Source: Hymenobacter sp. YIM 151500-1 (GTDB lineage Bacteria; Bacteroidota; Bacteroidia; Cytophagales; Hymenobacteraceae). Taken from it: a stretch of DNA of 64,000 bases. The stretch spans positions 682,001 to 746,000 of the forward strand of contig NZ_CP110139.1 of the NCBI RefSeq assembly GCF_025979885.1. Reading direction: 5' to 3'. Shown piece after piece: positions 26,607-34,682 of this stretch. Numbering within the stretch: position 1 is the first letter of the stretch; every line of letters begins with the position of its first letter. A program made the translations under genes and the position numbers. A model generated the notes under the pieces. It was not told where the DNA came from. It searched no databases and saw only the letters and a program-made list of their open reading frames with translations.

Positions 26607-27029
26607 ATGGCTTGTATATCAAGATATTTGACGACGGTTTTTATGTTGCTTGTGACACTTGCGGCCAAAGCTCAGCAACTGGATAGTTGTGGTCTGGATG
26701 ATACACCCACGCTGAACCACCAGGAAGCAACGTATTTGAATTTCTTTTTCAAGGATACACGCGGCAGCTTTAATTTTCTGAATAAGAGTGCTGTTTTTAT
26801 AACGGGCAGCAGTGGGCATACCATCGGAACAAAGTCTGCCTATTTTAGGGACGTTTCGAGTTGGATGGCCGATGGCAATTCAATTGTAACCAGCTACGCT
26901 ATCTTGAATGTGGACCAAGTAAATCAGTCGGGTGGGTACGAGGTCATTCTGTTTTATTGGGTTAAGGTGTCTCCATCTCCTAAAGCAGTTATTAGAAAAA
27001 TCAACGCCCGCACGTCACTGGTGCCTTAA
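26607..27029 (+). CDS. AT-rich secreted protein of unknown function
   Basis: 140 residues. A signal peptide (MACISRYLTTVFMLLVTLAA, cleavage near AKAQ) precedes a domain of about 115 residues that I do not recognise. Secondary structure appears beta-rich (SAVFITGSSGHTIGTKSAYF; GGYEVILFYWVKVSPSP). Codon use and base composition are clearly more AT-rich than neighbours, as if inserted or recently acquired. It is spaced 18 bases after the Lgt-like gene and 11 before the radical SAM gene, so it is probably co-expressed. Confidence 0.7.
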   Translation: MACISRYLTTVFMLLVTLAAKAQQLDSCGLDDTPTLNHQEATYLNFFFKDTRGSFNFLNKSAVFITGSSGHTIGTKSAYFRDVSSWMADGNSIVTSYAILNVDQVNQSGGYEVILFYWVKVSPSPKAVIRKINARTSLVP

Positions 27030-27040
27030 ACCTACTTCTT

Positions 27041-28441
27041 ATGCCCGAACGGCCCTATACTTACTACGACTTTACCCTGAGCCTCTGTCCGCACTGCCTG
27101 CGCCGCGTTGAGGCCAAGATTGTGTTTGAAGATGGCGGCGTGTACATGCTCAAGCGCTGCCCGGAACACGGCCGCCAGCGCGTGCTCATTGCCACCGACG
27201 TAGAGTACTACAAAAGCATCCGCAACTACGTGAAGCCTAGCGAAACGCCGCGCCGCTTCAACACCGCCACTCACTACGGCTGCCCCTACGACTGCGGCCT
27301 GTGCCAGGACCACGAGCAACACTCCTGCCTCACCGTCATTGAAATTACGGACCGCTGCAACCTCACCTGCCCCACCTGCTACGCCGAGAGCAGCCCCCTG
27401 CACGGCCGGCACCGCACGCTGGCCGAGGTAGAAGCCATGGTGGATGTGCTGGTAGAAAACGAGGGTGAGCCCGACGTAGTGCAGATTTCGGGCGGGGAGC
27501 CCACGCTGCACCCCCAGTTCTGGGAGATTCTGGACATGTGCAAGCGCAAGCCCATCAAGCACCTGATGGTGAACACCAATGGCGTACGCCTGGCCAAAGA
27601 CGAGGAGTTTGTAGCCCGCCTGGCTACCTACGCCGGGGCGTTTGAGGTGTATCTACAATTCGACTCGTTCAGGCAAGAGGCGCTGGAAGCCCTGCGCGGG
27701 CGCGACCTGCGCCAGGTGCGCCTCCAGGCCCTGGAACACCTCAACAAATACAACCTCAGCACCACGCTGGTCGTGACCTTGCAAAAGGGGCTGAACGATG
27801 ATGAAATGGGCGACATCATCGACTTTGCCCTCCGGCAGCGCTGCGTGCGGGGCGTCACGTTCCAACCCACCCAAGCCGCCGGCCGCTTAGAGCACTTCGA
27901 CCCCGCCACCGACCGGCTCAGCCTCACCGAAGTGCGCCAGGGCATTATCCGGCAAAGCTCGGTGTTCACGGCCCAGGACTTGCTGCCCGTGCCCTGCAAC
28001 CCCGATGCCCTGGCCATGGCCTACGCCCTCAAGCTCGACGGCGAGGTGTTTCCGCTCACGCGCTACGTAGACCCCGCCGACCTGCTCCAGAGCGCCGGCA
28101 ACACCATTGTATACGAGCGGGACCCGCGCCTGCGCCAGCACCTGTTGCGCCTGTTTAGCACGGCCAATACCGTGGATACGGTGCTGCCCGAGATGAACCA
28201 GCTGCTCTGCTGCCTGCCCCAGGTGCAGGCCCCCAACCTGGGCTACGACAACCTATTCCGCATCATCATCCTACAGTTTATGGACGCGTGGAACTTCGAC
28301 GTGCGGGCCGTCAAGAAGTCCTGTGTGCACATCGTTAGCAAGGACCTGAAAATCATTCCTTTCGAAACCATGAACCTGCTCTACCGCGACGCTGAAAAGC
28401 AGCAGCGGCTGGAGGTTCTGCGCGACATTCCAGTGCTGTAA
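27041..28441 (+). CDS. Tes/MJ0619-like radical SAM enzyme (COG1964 type)
   Basis: 466 residues. N-terminal zinc-ribbon/rubredoxin-like site (Cys16, Cys19, Cys40 with CPEHG), then a second cysteine cluster CPYDCGLC (81, 85, 88), then the radical SAM CxxxCxxC motif CNLTCPTC (106, 110, 113) and GGEP at 151-154. This layout is that of the MJ0619 family, in which the archaeal member Tes joins lipid chains by C-C bond formation between unactivated methyl carbons. Additional Cys at 390, 391 and 428 may bind a further cluster. Bacterial members have no settled function. Position next to an Lgt-like lipid transferase suggests a lipid substrate. Confidence 0.88.
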   Translation: MPERPYTYYDFTLSLCPHCLRRVEAKIVFEDGGVYMLKRCPEHGRQRVLIATDVEYYKSIRNYVKPSETPRRFNTATHYGCPYDCGLCQDHEQHSCLTVIEITDRCNLTCPTCYAESSPLHGRHRTLAEVEAMVDVLVENEGEPDVVQISGGEPTLHPQFWEILDMCKRKPIKHLMVNTNGVRLAKDEEFVARLATYAGAFEVYLQFDSFRQEALEALRGRDLRQVRLQALEHLNKYNLSTTLVVTLQKGLNDDEMGDIIDFALRQRCVRGVTFQPTQAAGRLEHFDPATDRLSLTEVRQGIIRQSSVFTAQDLLPVPCNPDALAMAYALKLDGEVFPLTRYVDPADLLQSAGNTIVYERDPRLRQHLLRLFSTANTVDTVLPEMNQLLCCLPQVQAPNLGYDNLFRIIILQFMDAWNFDVRAVKKSCVHIVSKDLKIIPFETMNLLYRDAEKQQRLEVLRDIPVL

Positions 28442-28732
28442 ATGGAAAACCAACTTCCTCAACCGTCACCACCCGAGCAGCCCCGCCCCTCCGATGGGGA
28501 ATGGATGCTGATTATTTTGTTCGGCAACGTCGTGCTGGTGGTGCTGTGCGTGTCGCTAGGGGGCTTTTTTCTGCTGCTGCTTTTGCCAGTAGCCAATATT
28601 ATAGCGGGGCTGTTAGTGCTGCTGGGGGGAAGAAAGAGATTGGGGCTGATGATGGTGTTGTCTGTGCTGGTGCTTGGTCTAATTGGCTTCGGCACTTGTG
28701 CGCTGATGCTGTCCAATCTCAGCATTCACTAA
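28442..28732 (+). CDS. Small membrane protein
   Basis: 96 residues. A Pro-rich cytoplasmic-looking N-terminus (20 residues) precedes two or three hydrophobic segments (about 22-46, 48-62 and 68-90). Its ATG follows the radical SAM stop codon with no intervening base, strong evidence for co-translation. Family not recognised. It could anchor or assist the radical SAM enzyme at the membrane. Confidence 0.75.
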   Translation: MENQLPQPSPPEQPRPSDGEWMLIILFGNVVLVVLCVSLGGFFLLLLLPVANIIAGLLVLLGGRKRLGLMMVLSVLVLGLIGFGTCALMLSNLSIH

Positions 28733-28754
28733 CAAAGTATTTCAGCAGCACTAC

Positions 28755-29123
28755 TCAGTGCGAAAACACCAGCGTGTAGATGGTAGCTGAGCCATTTTCG
28801 GCGGTTTGCGTCAGCTCTTTTACCGCAAACCGGCGAGTTATGCCCGACTGCACCACGGTAAGAGAATCGCCGCCCGGGATGAGCTTCTAGGAGCCGGTTT
28901 GGTGCGGCGGGGCTTCGGGGTGGGTCTTCAACTGGGCTTCATCCAGCGCGTAGCTGCCATCGGCTTTGAAAATCTGTTCGGTTGTCGCGCTGAAACGCTT
29001 TCAGGCGGGCCAGCATTTCCACGGCCGGCGCTTACCCGGTGGTTAGGCGCCAGGGGGCAGCCTCGCAAGCGGCGAATACCAGCGCACAAGCCAGCACGAC
29101 CAGGACCACGAGCAGTTTTTCAT
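28755..29123 (-). pseudogene. Decayed lipoprotein gene
   Basis: Read on the minus strand from 29123, shifting one base after the start restores a lipoprotein signal peptide (KKLLVVLVVLACALVFAACE). Further on, TAA, a second frameshift and TAG interrupt what otherwise reads as a coherent protein of about 120 residues whose last part (FAVKELTQTAENGSATIYTL) is open to a TGA at 28755. Several lesions make sequencing error an unlikely sole cause. No family recognised. Confidence 0.65.
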
Positions 29124-29255
29124 GAAAATGGGTTTTGCCAACGGGGCGACAACACCTGAATAAATGTGGTGCAGCGCATCTGGCGCGTGTCTCCCACTAA
29201 ATGCCCAACTTCACTTTTCCACGGTGGCCGGTAGCCTGAGATGATACTTGCATTT

Positions 29256-30083
29256 TTATGCTAAAGTGGGCGCAGGCTGGCAAACCGGGCATACGTACGT
29301 AGCTCGGCCGCCCACGTAGCTTTTTACAATTTCCGTATTGGCGTGGCGGGGGCAAAACCGGTGGGCATCGGTGCCGGGGGTGGCGGAGTCGTCCCACTGC
29401 CGGGCGTGAATCAGGAAGTCGGCCGGAAAATGGCGGTAGGTGGCTTCATGCCGGATGGCCGTGCCTAGCACATGCTGAATGGCGCCGTGCAGGGCCTGGT
29501 ACTCGTCGGCTTGTAGCGTATGGGCGAGGCGCTCCGGGTGGATGCCGGCCTGAAACAGCACCTCGTCCACAATCCAGTTGCCCAAGCCTGCCGTGATGCT
29601 CTGGTCTAACAAGAGGGGCTTCACGGCTACTTTGCGGCGTTGCAGTTTCTGCTGCAGCTGCTCCGGGCTGATGTCCAGGGCGTCGGGGCCCAGCTTCTTG
29701 GCCTGCTGGTAGGTTTCGATGCTGTCGGCCAGCCGGATGCGCCCGAACTTGCGCGGGTCGATGAAGGCAACGCGCAGGCCGGAGTCCAGGTACAAGGTCA
29801 CACGCGTAAACCGGGGTCGGTCGGCTGGGTCGCGGTAGGCGCCCACGTCACCGGTCATGCCAAAGTGCAGCACCAGCACCCGGCCATCGTCGAGCAGCAG
29901 AAAGCAGTTTTTACCTAGACGCCCCGTATCCCGGACGGTTCGGCCCACCACGGCCTGGCGCAACGTGTCTTCGTCAACGGCCAGCACGTGGGCATCGTGC
30001 ACTTCCAGCGCGGTTATGGTTTGCGCTACAACTAGTTCGTGAAGAAAGCGGCGGTAAGTTTCTACTTCGGGTAGTTCGGGCAC
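29256..30083 (-). CDS. Fpg/Nei-family DNA glycosylase
   Basis: 275 residues. The mature N-terminus PELPEVETYRR carries the catalytic Pro and Glu; Lys in GRLGKNCF and the central helix-two-turn-helix (QSITAGLGNWIVDEVLFQAG) are typical of Fpg. The C-terminal zinc finger reads FCPRHANTE and VCPVCQP, so the second ligand is His instead of the usual Cys, a CxxH...CxxC variant. The enzyme should remove oxidised purines such as 8-oxoguanine or related lesions. Single gene. Confidence 0.9.
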   Translation of the reverse strand: MPELPEVETYRRFLHELVVAQTITALEVHDAHVLAVDEDTLRQAVVGRTVRDTGRLGKNCFLLLDDGRVLVLHFGMTGDVGAYRDPADRPRFTRVTLYLDSGLRVAFIDPRKFGRIRLADSIETYQQAKKLGPDALDISPEQLQQKLQRRKVAVKPLLLDQSITAGLGNWIVDEVLFQAGIHPERLAHTLQADEYQALHGAIQHVLGTAIRHEATYRHFPADFLIHARQWDDSATPGTDAHRFCPRHANTEIVKSYVGGRATYVCPVCQPAPTLA

Positions 30084-30195
30084 AGCAAGAAAACAGAGAA
30101 GTGAAAAAGCCAGGAGCGGCCAGCTTTCAACAACCTGAAGCGTCGCAAAGTTGCTGGTGGCTGATGCTGGACCGTTAGCAGTCCAGCATCGAACC

Positions 30196-30222
30196 CAGAT
30201 TCCTCGCGCTGCTCGGAATGAC
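30196..30222. repeat. Partial family D repeat
   Basis: CAGATTCCTCGCGCTGCTCG through GGAATGAC, a truncated copy of the palindrome at 17444-17522, located directly after the PhzF stop codon. Confidence 0.5.
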
Positions 30223-30230
30223 AGGTGCTT

Positions 30231-31139
30231 TTACACGGTCAGGGTGCCGCTGACTACCACGATACCTGTGCCCCCGATGCGCACGGCTTGCAGGTTGGTG
30301 GGGGTGCCGTCGAGGCGGACGTGCACGGTGCCGGGGCGGCCCAGCCAGTGGCCTTGCTCGGCCACAAACTCGGGCCGGGACAGACAACCGTAGTGCCAGA
30401 GGTAGGCAGCCATGCCCCCGGTGGCGGAGCCCGTTACGGGGTCTTCCACCACGTCGGGCGGGGTGCAGAAGTGGCGGGCAAACGTGTGCCCGGCCGCCGT
30501 GGCCCCGCCCAGGCAAAAGAGGTGGGTGCTGAAAAAGCCGGACGCGGCCCGGTACTGGTCGAGGCCAGCGGCGTCGGCCAGGCGGGCCCGGCGCAGGGCT
30601 TCGGGGCCGCGCAGCAGCACCATGAGCTGGGGTGTGCCGGTGCTTACGGTGTGCAAAGGGGCACCGGGGTGCACATCATCGGGCGAGAGGCCAAAAAAAG
30701 GCAGCACCACGGCCGGGTCGTGGGTGCGGCCAAATTCCGGCCGCCGCTGGGTCATCCACACCGGCGCCGGGGTACCGGGCACCGGCGGGGCCAGCACCTC
30801 TACCTGAATGGGGCCGTGCAGCAGCTCCAGCTGCAAACGGAGCGGCGCCTCCAGGCCAGGCAGTGGCAGGCGGCCGGTGTGCAGCAGCGCCGTGAGCGTG
30901 GCAATGGTAGGGTGGCCCGCCAGCGGAATTTCCTCGGCTGGCGTGAAGTAGCGCACCCCAAAGTCGGCCACTGCCGAGCGGCGCACAAAGGCCGTTTCCG
31001 ACTGATTGAACTCCCGCGCCAGGCGTTGCATCTGCTCGTCGGCCAGCGTATCGGCATCCAGCACTACGGCGCACGGGTTGCCGCCCAGGGCCGTATCGGT
31101 GAAAGCGTCAACCAGCAGAAAAGGGTAGGAGCGCGGCAT
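30231..31139 (-). CDS. PhzF-family isomerase-like protein
   Basis: 302 residues from the ATG at 31139 (MPRSYPFLLVDAFTDTALGG), the standard family start; the frame is open further upstream but that part has no similarity to the family. Two diaminopimelate-epimerase-like halves with GGNPCAVVL near residue 18, NQSETAFV near 42 (catalytic Glu45 position), PLAGHPTIAT near 69 and DPVTGSATGGMAAYLW near 230. Most PhzF homologues act outside phenazine synthesis, and no phenazine genes are present. Confidence 0.9.
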   Translation of the reverse strand: MPRSYPFLLVDAFTDTALGGNPCAVVLDADTLADEQMQRLAREFNQSETAFVRRSAVADFGVRYFTPAEEIPLAGHPTIATLTALLHTGRLPLPGLEAPLRLQLELLHGPIQVEVLAPPVPGTPAPVWMTQRRPEFGRTHDPAVVLPFFGLSPDDVHPGAPLHTVSTGTPQLMVLLRGPEALRRARLADAAGLDQYRAASGFFSTHLFCLGGATAAGHTFARHFCTPPDVVEDPVTGSATGGMAAYLWHYGCLSRPEFVAEQGHWLGRPGTVHVRLDGTPTNLQAVRIGGTGIVVVSGTLTV

Positions 31140-31212
31140 GAGGCAACGAGAGAATGCTGCTGCAAAGTAAGGCGAAGCCCGCACTCCGGGCCGTGCGCCC
31201 TGGACGGACGCA

Positions 31213-31248
31213 TAAAAGCCAGCTCCCACACGTAGGAGCTGGCTTTTA
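31213..31248. terminator. Bidirectional hairpin terminator
   Basis: A perfect 14-bp stem TAAAAGCCAGCTCC/GGAGCTGGCTTTTA, eight-base loop. It follows the metallopeptidase stop at 31273 and precedes the PhzF gene on the same strand. Confidence 0.85.
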
Positions 31249-31272
31249 TTGAACCCGAAAGCGAAACGCTGC

Positions 31273-32157
31273 TTAGGAAGGGTCCGAGAGCAGGGCCACC
31301 TGGCGGCCGCTCTGGTCGTAGATGCCGCCGCTCTGGCTGACAAACAGGCGGCGCTGCTGCCCATCGACCAGCACAAACGGGAAGGTGCTGCTGTCGGAGC
31401 GGGTGAGGCGGCCTACCACCTGGGCCGTGTGGTCGGAGTGGTCGAGACGCACCACGTTGAGGCGGCTGGTGAGGTAGTAGGGCTCGTCGGGGTTGCTGCG
31501 GAAGGTGATTTTGCCGAGCACGCTCACCTGGCTGCCATCGGCTACCAGCGTGGGCTGGGGCTGCGGGGCCGGACGGCTGGCCAGCACGGCCGGAGCTGCT
31601 GACGGGGCCACTGTGCGGCTGCTGGCGGCAATTTGCTGGTTGGCCCGCTGCCAGCCCGCCCCAATGGAGGCCAGGCGGGTGCGGCGGCCGGGGTGCGTGG
31701 CCGAGGTCTCATCATCGGATACGACGGCCATGCCGGCCTGCGCTTCGGCCAGACTAGCACCCATCTTGCGCAGCACAAACCCCGAAAACTCATCGGCTTC
31801 CAGCTCGTCGGCGGGATTGGAGCCGCCGGCGCGTAGGGTGTGGCCGTTGAGATGGTGGCCCATTTCGTGAGCCAGGATGCTGATGCCGGCCCAGTCGGTG
31901 CGGCCGGCGCGGTTCACGGCCTGCACAAACTGCGGGTTGTAGAGCAGGTACCGCTTGCCGCCGTACACCACGGCCGCCGCATTTTGCACCTCAGTAGTAG
32001 CGCGCAGCTCGAAGCGCGGCTTCAGGCCCACCACATCGGTAATCTCGCGCAGCACGTCGCGCTGGGCGGTTTGGGCGCCGGCCGTAAGGGCCAGCAAGCA
32101 GAGCCACCCGGCAAGCACCAAGCCTGCAAAGCGGCGGAAAAAGCGGAGGTGGGTCAT
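31273..32157 (-). CDS. Secreted M48-like metallopeptidase
   Basis: 294 residues from the ATG at 32157. Signal peptide to about residue 29 (LVLAGWLCLLALTAGAQ). The zinc site is HEMGHH near residue 97 with the third ligand in ELEADEFSG about 22 residues later, as in M48 (HtpX/BepA-like) peptidases. The C-terminal 80 residues (ITFRSNPDEPYYLTSRLNVV) form an additional beta domain after a Pro/Ala linker. Likely a periplasmic protease or quality-control enzyme. Confidence 0.85.
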   Translation of the reverse strand: MTHLRFFRRFAGLVLAGWLCLLALTAGAQTAQRDVLREITDVVGLKPRFELRATTEVQNAAAVVYGGKRYLLYNPQFVQAVNRAGRTDWAGISILAHEMGHHLNGHTLRAGGSNPADELEADEFSGFVLRKMGASLAEAQAGMAVVSDDETSATHPGRRTRLASIGAGWQRANQQIAASSRTVAPSAAPAVLASRPAPQPQPTLVADGSQVSVLGKITFRSNPDEPYYLTSRLNVVRLDHSDHTAQVVGRLTRSDSSTFPFVLVDGQQRRLFVSQSGGIYDQSGRQVALLSDPS

Positions 32158-32451
32158 GGAAGTGAGAATGAAAGGGTCGGAAGAAAAGGGCAAGAACCCT
32201 GCCTGATTATTGCAATTCCGCCAGGCGCTTGCCTGCTTGTAAAAACTGCTCGCTTATCGGTTTAAAAAGCAAATTAAGCTGAAGTAATTCTCAACAGTAG
32301 ACCTTTCAAGCTGGCGGGAGGTTGCACGGAAAAAACACAATTATGTGCGAAGTCGTTCCGCCCCGCCGGGACGGGCACGGCGGCATGACCGGAACGGCGC
32401 TTGTGTAACGCACCGGGGCAGGGGAAAAGTATGCTGACGGGACCTCACGGG
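32158..32451. other. Intergenic region without gene
   Basis: About 290 bases between the metallopeptidase start and the family C repeat. A GC-rich inverted segment (GTTCCGCCCCGCCGGGACGG and a returning GGCGGCATGACCGGAACGGC) lies around 32353-32398. No convincing reading frame. Confidence 0.45.
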
Positions 32452-32602
32452 TTGCCTCACCCCCTAGCCCCCTCTCCGAGGGAGAGGGGGGACTAGTTTC
32501 TAGCATTTTAGAGCTAGAATCAGCTAGTAATTCTAGAGCTAGTTCCCCCTCTCCCCCGGAGAGGGGGCTAGGGGGTGAGGCAACTAGGGCTAGGGGGTGA
32601 GG
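32452..32602. repeat. Long inverted repeat, family C
   Basis: Left arm TTGCCTCACCCCCTAGCCCC with CTCTCCGAGGGAGAGG, centre rich in TCTAGAGCTAG units, right arm CCCCCTCTCCCCCGGAGAGG to GGGGTGAGGCAA; a short duplicated tail (CTAGGGCTAGGGGGTGAGG) reaches the stop codon of the ABC exporter. Related copies: 13581-13620, 36514-36550, 54890-54982. Confidence 0.85.
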
Positions 32603-34393
32603 TCAAGCAACCCCTACCGCGCGGGCCGGCGTGGGGGCCGTTCGCTCGCCGATTTGCTGGCGCCACATGGCGTAGTAGAGGCCTTTCTGGGCGAGTAGCT
32701 CCTCGTGGCGGCCGGCTTCGGCGATGTGGCCGCGCTCCAGCACGAAGATGCGGTCGGCGTGCAGGATGGTGCTAAGGCGGTGGGCAATGAGGATGGTGAT
32801 GTGCTGGCGCGAGCCCGACAGCTCCCGCACGGTCTGGCTGATTTCCTCTTCCGTGAGCGAGTCCAGGGCCGACGTGGCTTCGTCAAAGACCAGCAGGGTG
32901 GGGCGGCGCAGCAGGGCGCGGGCAATGCTCAGGCGCTGCTTTTCGCCCCCGGATACCTTCACGCCGCCCTCACCAATCACCGTGTCGAGGCCCTGGGGGG
33001 CGCGGGCCAGCAGGGAGTCGGCGGCGGCCTGGTGGAGGGCGCGCAGGCACTCGGCATCGGTGGCGTGCGGGGCCACAAACAGCAGGTTTTCCCGGATGGT
33101 GCCGGCGAAGAGCTGGGTGTCCTGGGTTACGAAGCCGATTTGCTCACGCAGCAGGTCCAGGTCCAGCTCCGAGCCGGGGATGCTGTTGTAGAGAATTTGG
33201 CCGGCGCGGGGCGGGTACAGGCCCACCAGCAGCTTCACCAACGTGGTTTTGCCGGAACCCGAAGGTCCCACGAAGGCAATGGTTTCGCCCAGGCGGGTGG
33301 TGAACGAAATGCCATCCAGGGCGGCGCTGCTGGCCGAGAGGTGCTGGAAGTGCACGTCCTCGAAGGTCAGCGTTTCAATCTTCTCAATCTTCCTGGGGTG
33401 AGTCGGCTTCACCTCCTTAGGCGTGTCCAGGATGCGCTGGTAGTTAGCCAGAGAGGCTTCAGTTTCGCGGTACACGTTGATGATGGTGCCCATTTCCTGC
33501 AAGGGCCCAAAAATGGCGAAGGAGTAGATAAAGAACGAAAAGAACTCACCCACCGATATCAGCTTCTGCACCACCAGAAACAGGAGCATGAGCAGAATGA
33601 CGTTGCGCATGAGGTTGACGAAGGTGCCTTGCACGAAGGACAAAGAGCGCAGGTAGCGCACCTTTTTCAGCTCCAGCTTCAGGATTTTGTCGGTGGTGGC
33701 GTTGAGGCGGGTGGTTTCCTGCTGGGCCAGGCCCAGGCTCTTGATCAGCTCGATGTTGCGCAGGCTTTCGGTGGTGGAGCCGGCTAAGGCTGTGGTTTCG
33801 GCCACGATGGTTTTCTGAATCGTCTTGATACGCTTGCTCAGAAACAGGCTCAGGGAGCCCAGCAGCGGAATAGTCAGGAAGTAGACCACCGCAATGGGCC
33901 AGTACACGCTCACGGCGTACCAGGTCACGAACACGATACCCACCAGGGAGATGAACAGCACATTGACGAAGCTCTGAATCAGCTTCTCCACGTCGGTGCG
34001 CACCTTCTGGAGCTTGCCCAGGGTTTCGCCGGAGCGCTGGTCCTCGAACACCTGATAAGGCAGCTCCAGGGAGTGCCGCAGCCCGTCGGAGTACAGCTCG
34101 GCGCCCAGGCGCTGGGTGATGACGTTGGTGTAGTAGTCCTGGAAGTTTTTGGCGATGCGCGACACCATGGCCACGCCCATGGCTTTCAGAATCAGGATGC
34201 CTGCTCCGGCCGACAGAAACGCCCAAAAGCCAGGCCGGGCTGGGCTGGTAAGCGTGGGCGTGACGTGCCGGTCGATAATCTGCCGGAAGATGTAGGGGTC
34301 GAGCAGGGAGAAAACCTGGTTGATGGCCGCCAGCAGCAGCGCCAGCGCCAGCAGGCCCCAATAGTGGCGCAAGTAGCCGTAGAGAAGTTTCAT
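32603..34393 (-). CDS. ABC exporter, membrane and ATPase fused (MsbA-like)
   Basis: 596 residues from the ATG at 34393. Six-helix transmembrane domain at about 1-310 and a nucleotide-binding domain at about 350-590 with Walker A GPSGSGKTT, signature VSGGEKQRLSIARAL and Walker B LLVFDEATSALD. The N-terminal helix (GYLRHYWGLLALALLLAA) matches lipid/drug exporter half-transporters that act as homodimers. The frame is open upstream into a repeat, which is not part of the protein. Its stop codon abuts a family C repeat. Confidence 0.92.
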   Translation of the reverse strand: MKLLYGYLRHYWGLLALALLLAAINQVFSLLDPYIFRQIIDRHVTPTLTSPARPGFWAFLSAGAGILILKAMGVAMVSRIAKNFQDYYTNVITQRLGAELYSDGLRHSLELPYQVFEDQRSGETLGKLQKVRTDVEKLIQSFVNVLFISLVGIVFVTWYAVSVYWPIAVVYFLTIPLLGSLSLFLSKRIKTIQKTIVAETTALAGSTTESLRNIELIKSLGLAQQETTRLNATTDKILKLELKKVRYLRSLSFVQGTFVNLMRNVILLMLLFLVVQKLISVGEFFSFFIYSFAIFGPLQEMGTIINVYRETEASLANYQRILDTPKEVKPTHPRKIEKIETLTFEDVHFQHLSASSAALDGISFTTRLGETIAFVGPSGSGKTTLVKLLVGLYPPRAGQILYNSIPGSELDLDLLREQIGFVTQDTQLFAGTIRENLLFVAPHATDAECLRALHQAAADSLLARAPQGLDTVIGEGGVKVSGGEKQRLSIARALLRRPTLLVFDEATSALDSLTEEEISQTVRELSGSRQHITILIAHRLSTILHADRIFVLERGHIAEAGRHEELLAQKGLYYAMWRQQIGERTAPTPARAVGVA

Positions 34394-34467
34394 AGAGAAC
34401 AGAAGCCGTGAGAAGGCCGGAAGGTTTAAAAGTAGCTGGCAGCGGACTTTGAGCGTGTTTGGGAATT

Positions 34468-34572
34468 GTCCTGCTGAGCGCAGTCGAAGCATCTCTCCCG
34501 CTGGCTAATCATTTAGCATTGCAACGAAGCGGGAGAGATGCTTCGACAAGCGGACGCCAGATGGAGCAGGAC
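34468..34572. repeat. Long inverted repeat, family B
   Basis: GTCCTGCTGAGCGCAGTCGA, AAGCATCTCTCCCGC, a 25-base centre, GCGGGAGAGATGCTTCGACA, then GCGGACGCCAGATGGAGCAG ending GGAC. Located upstream of the ABC exporter and downstream of the region after the MFS gene. Confidence 0.85.
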
Positions 34573-34682
34573 CTAAACCGTGTTCTGCTAAATTTTCCAA
34601 CATGCTCTTAGCCAGCACAGGTCACCTAAGTCAACCGACAGGGCACACCCGGCGCACGGCCCAAGCTGAAGCTTAGGCCACC

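Noticed and set aside
28806..29159. A plus-strand 117-codon frame after the small membrane protein
   Set aside because: It lies across the minus-strand lipoprotein pseudogene, has unlikely codon use and no start signals.
31140..31376. Upstream extension of the PhzF frame
   Set aside because: Low-complexity Ala/Arg residues, overlaps the terminator and the neighbouring gene end; the family starts at 31139.
34394..34492. Upstream extension of the ABC exporter frame
   Set aside because: It runs into a family B repeat and lacks similarity to exporter N-termini.
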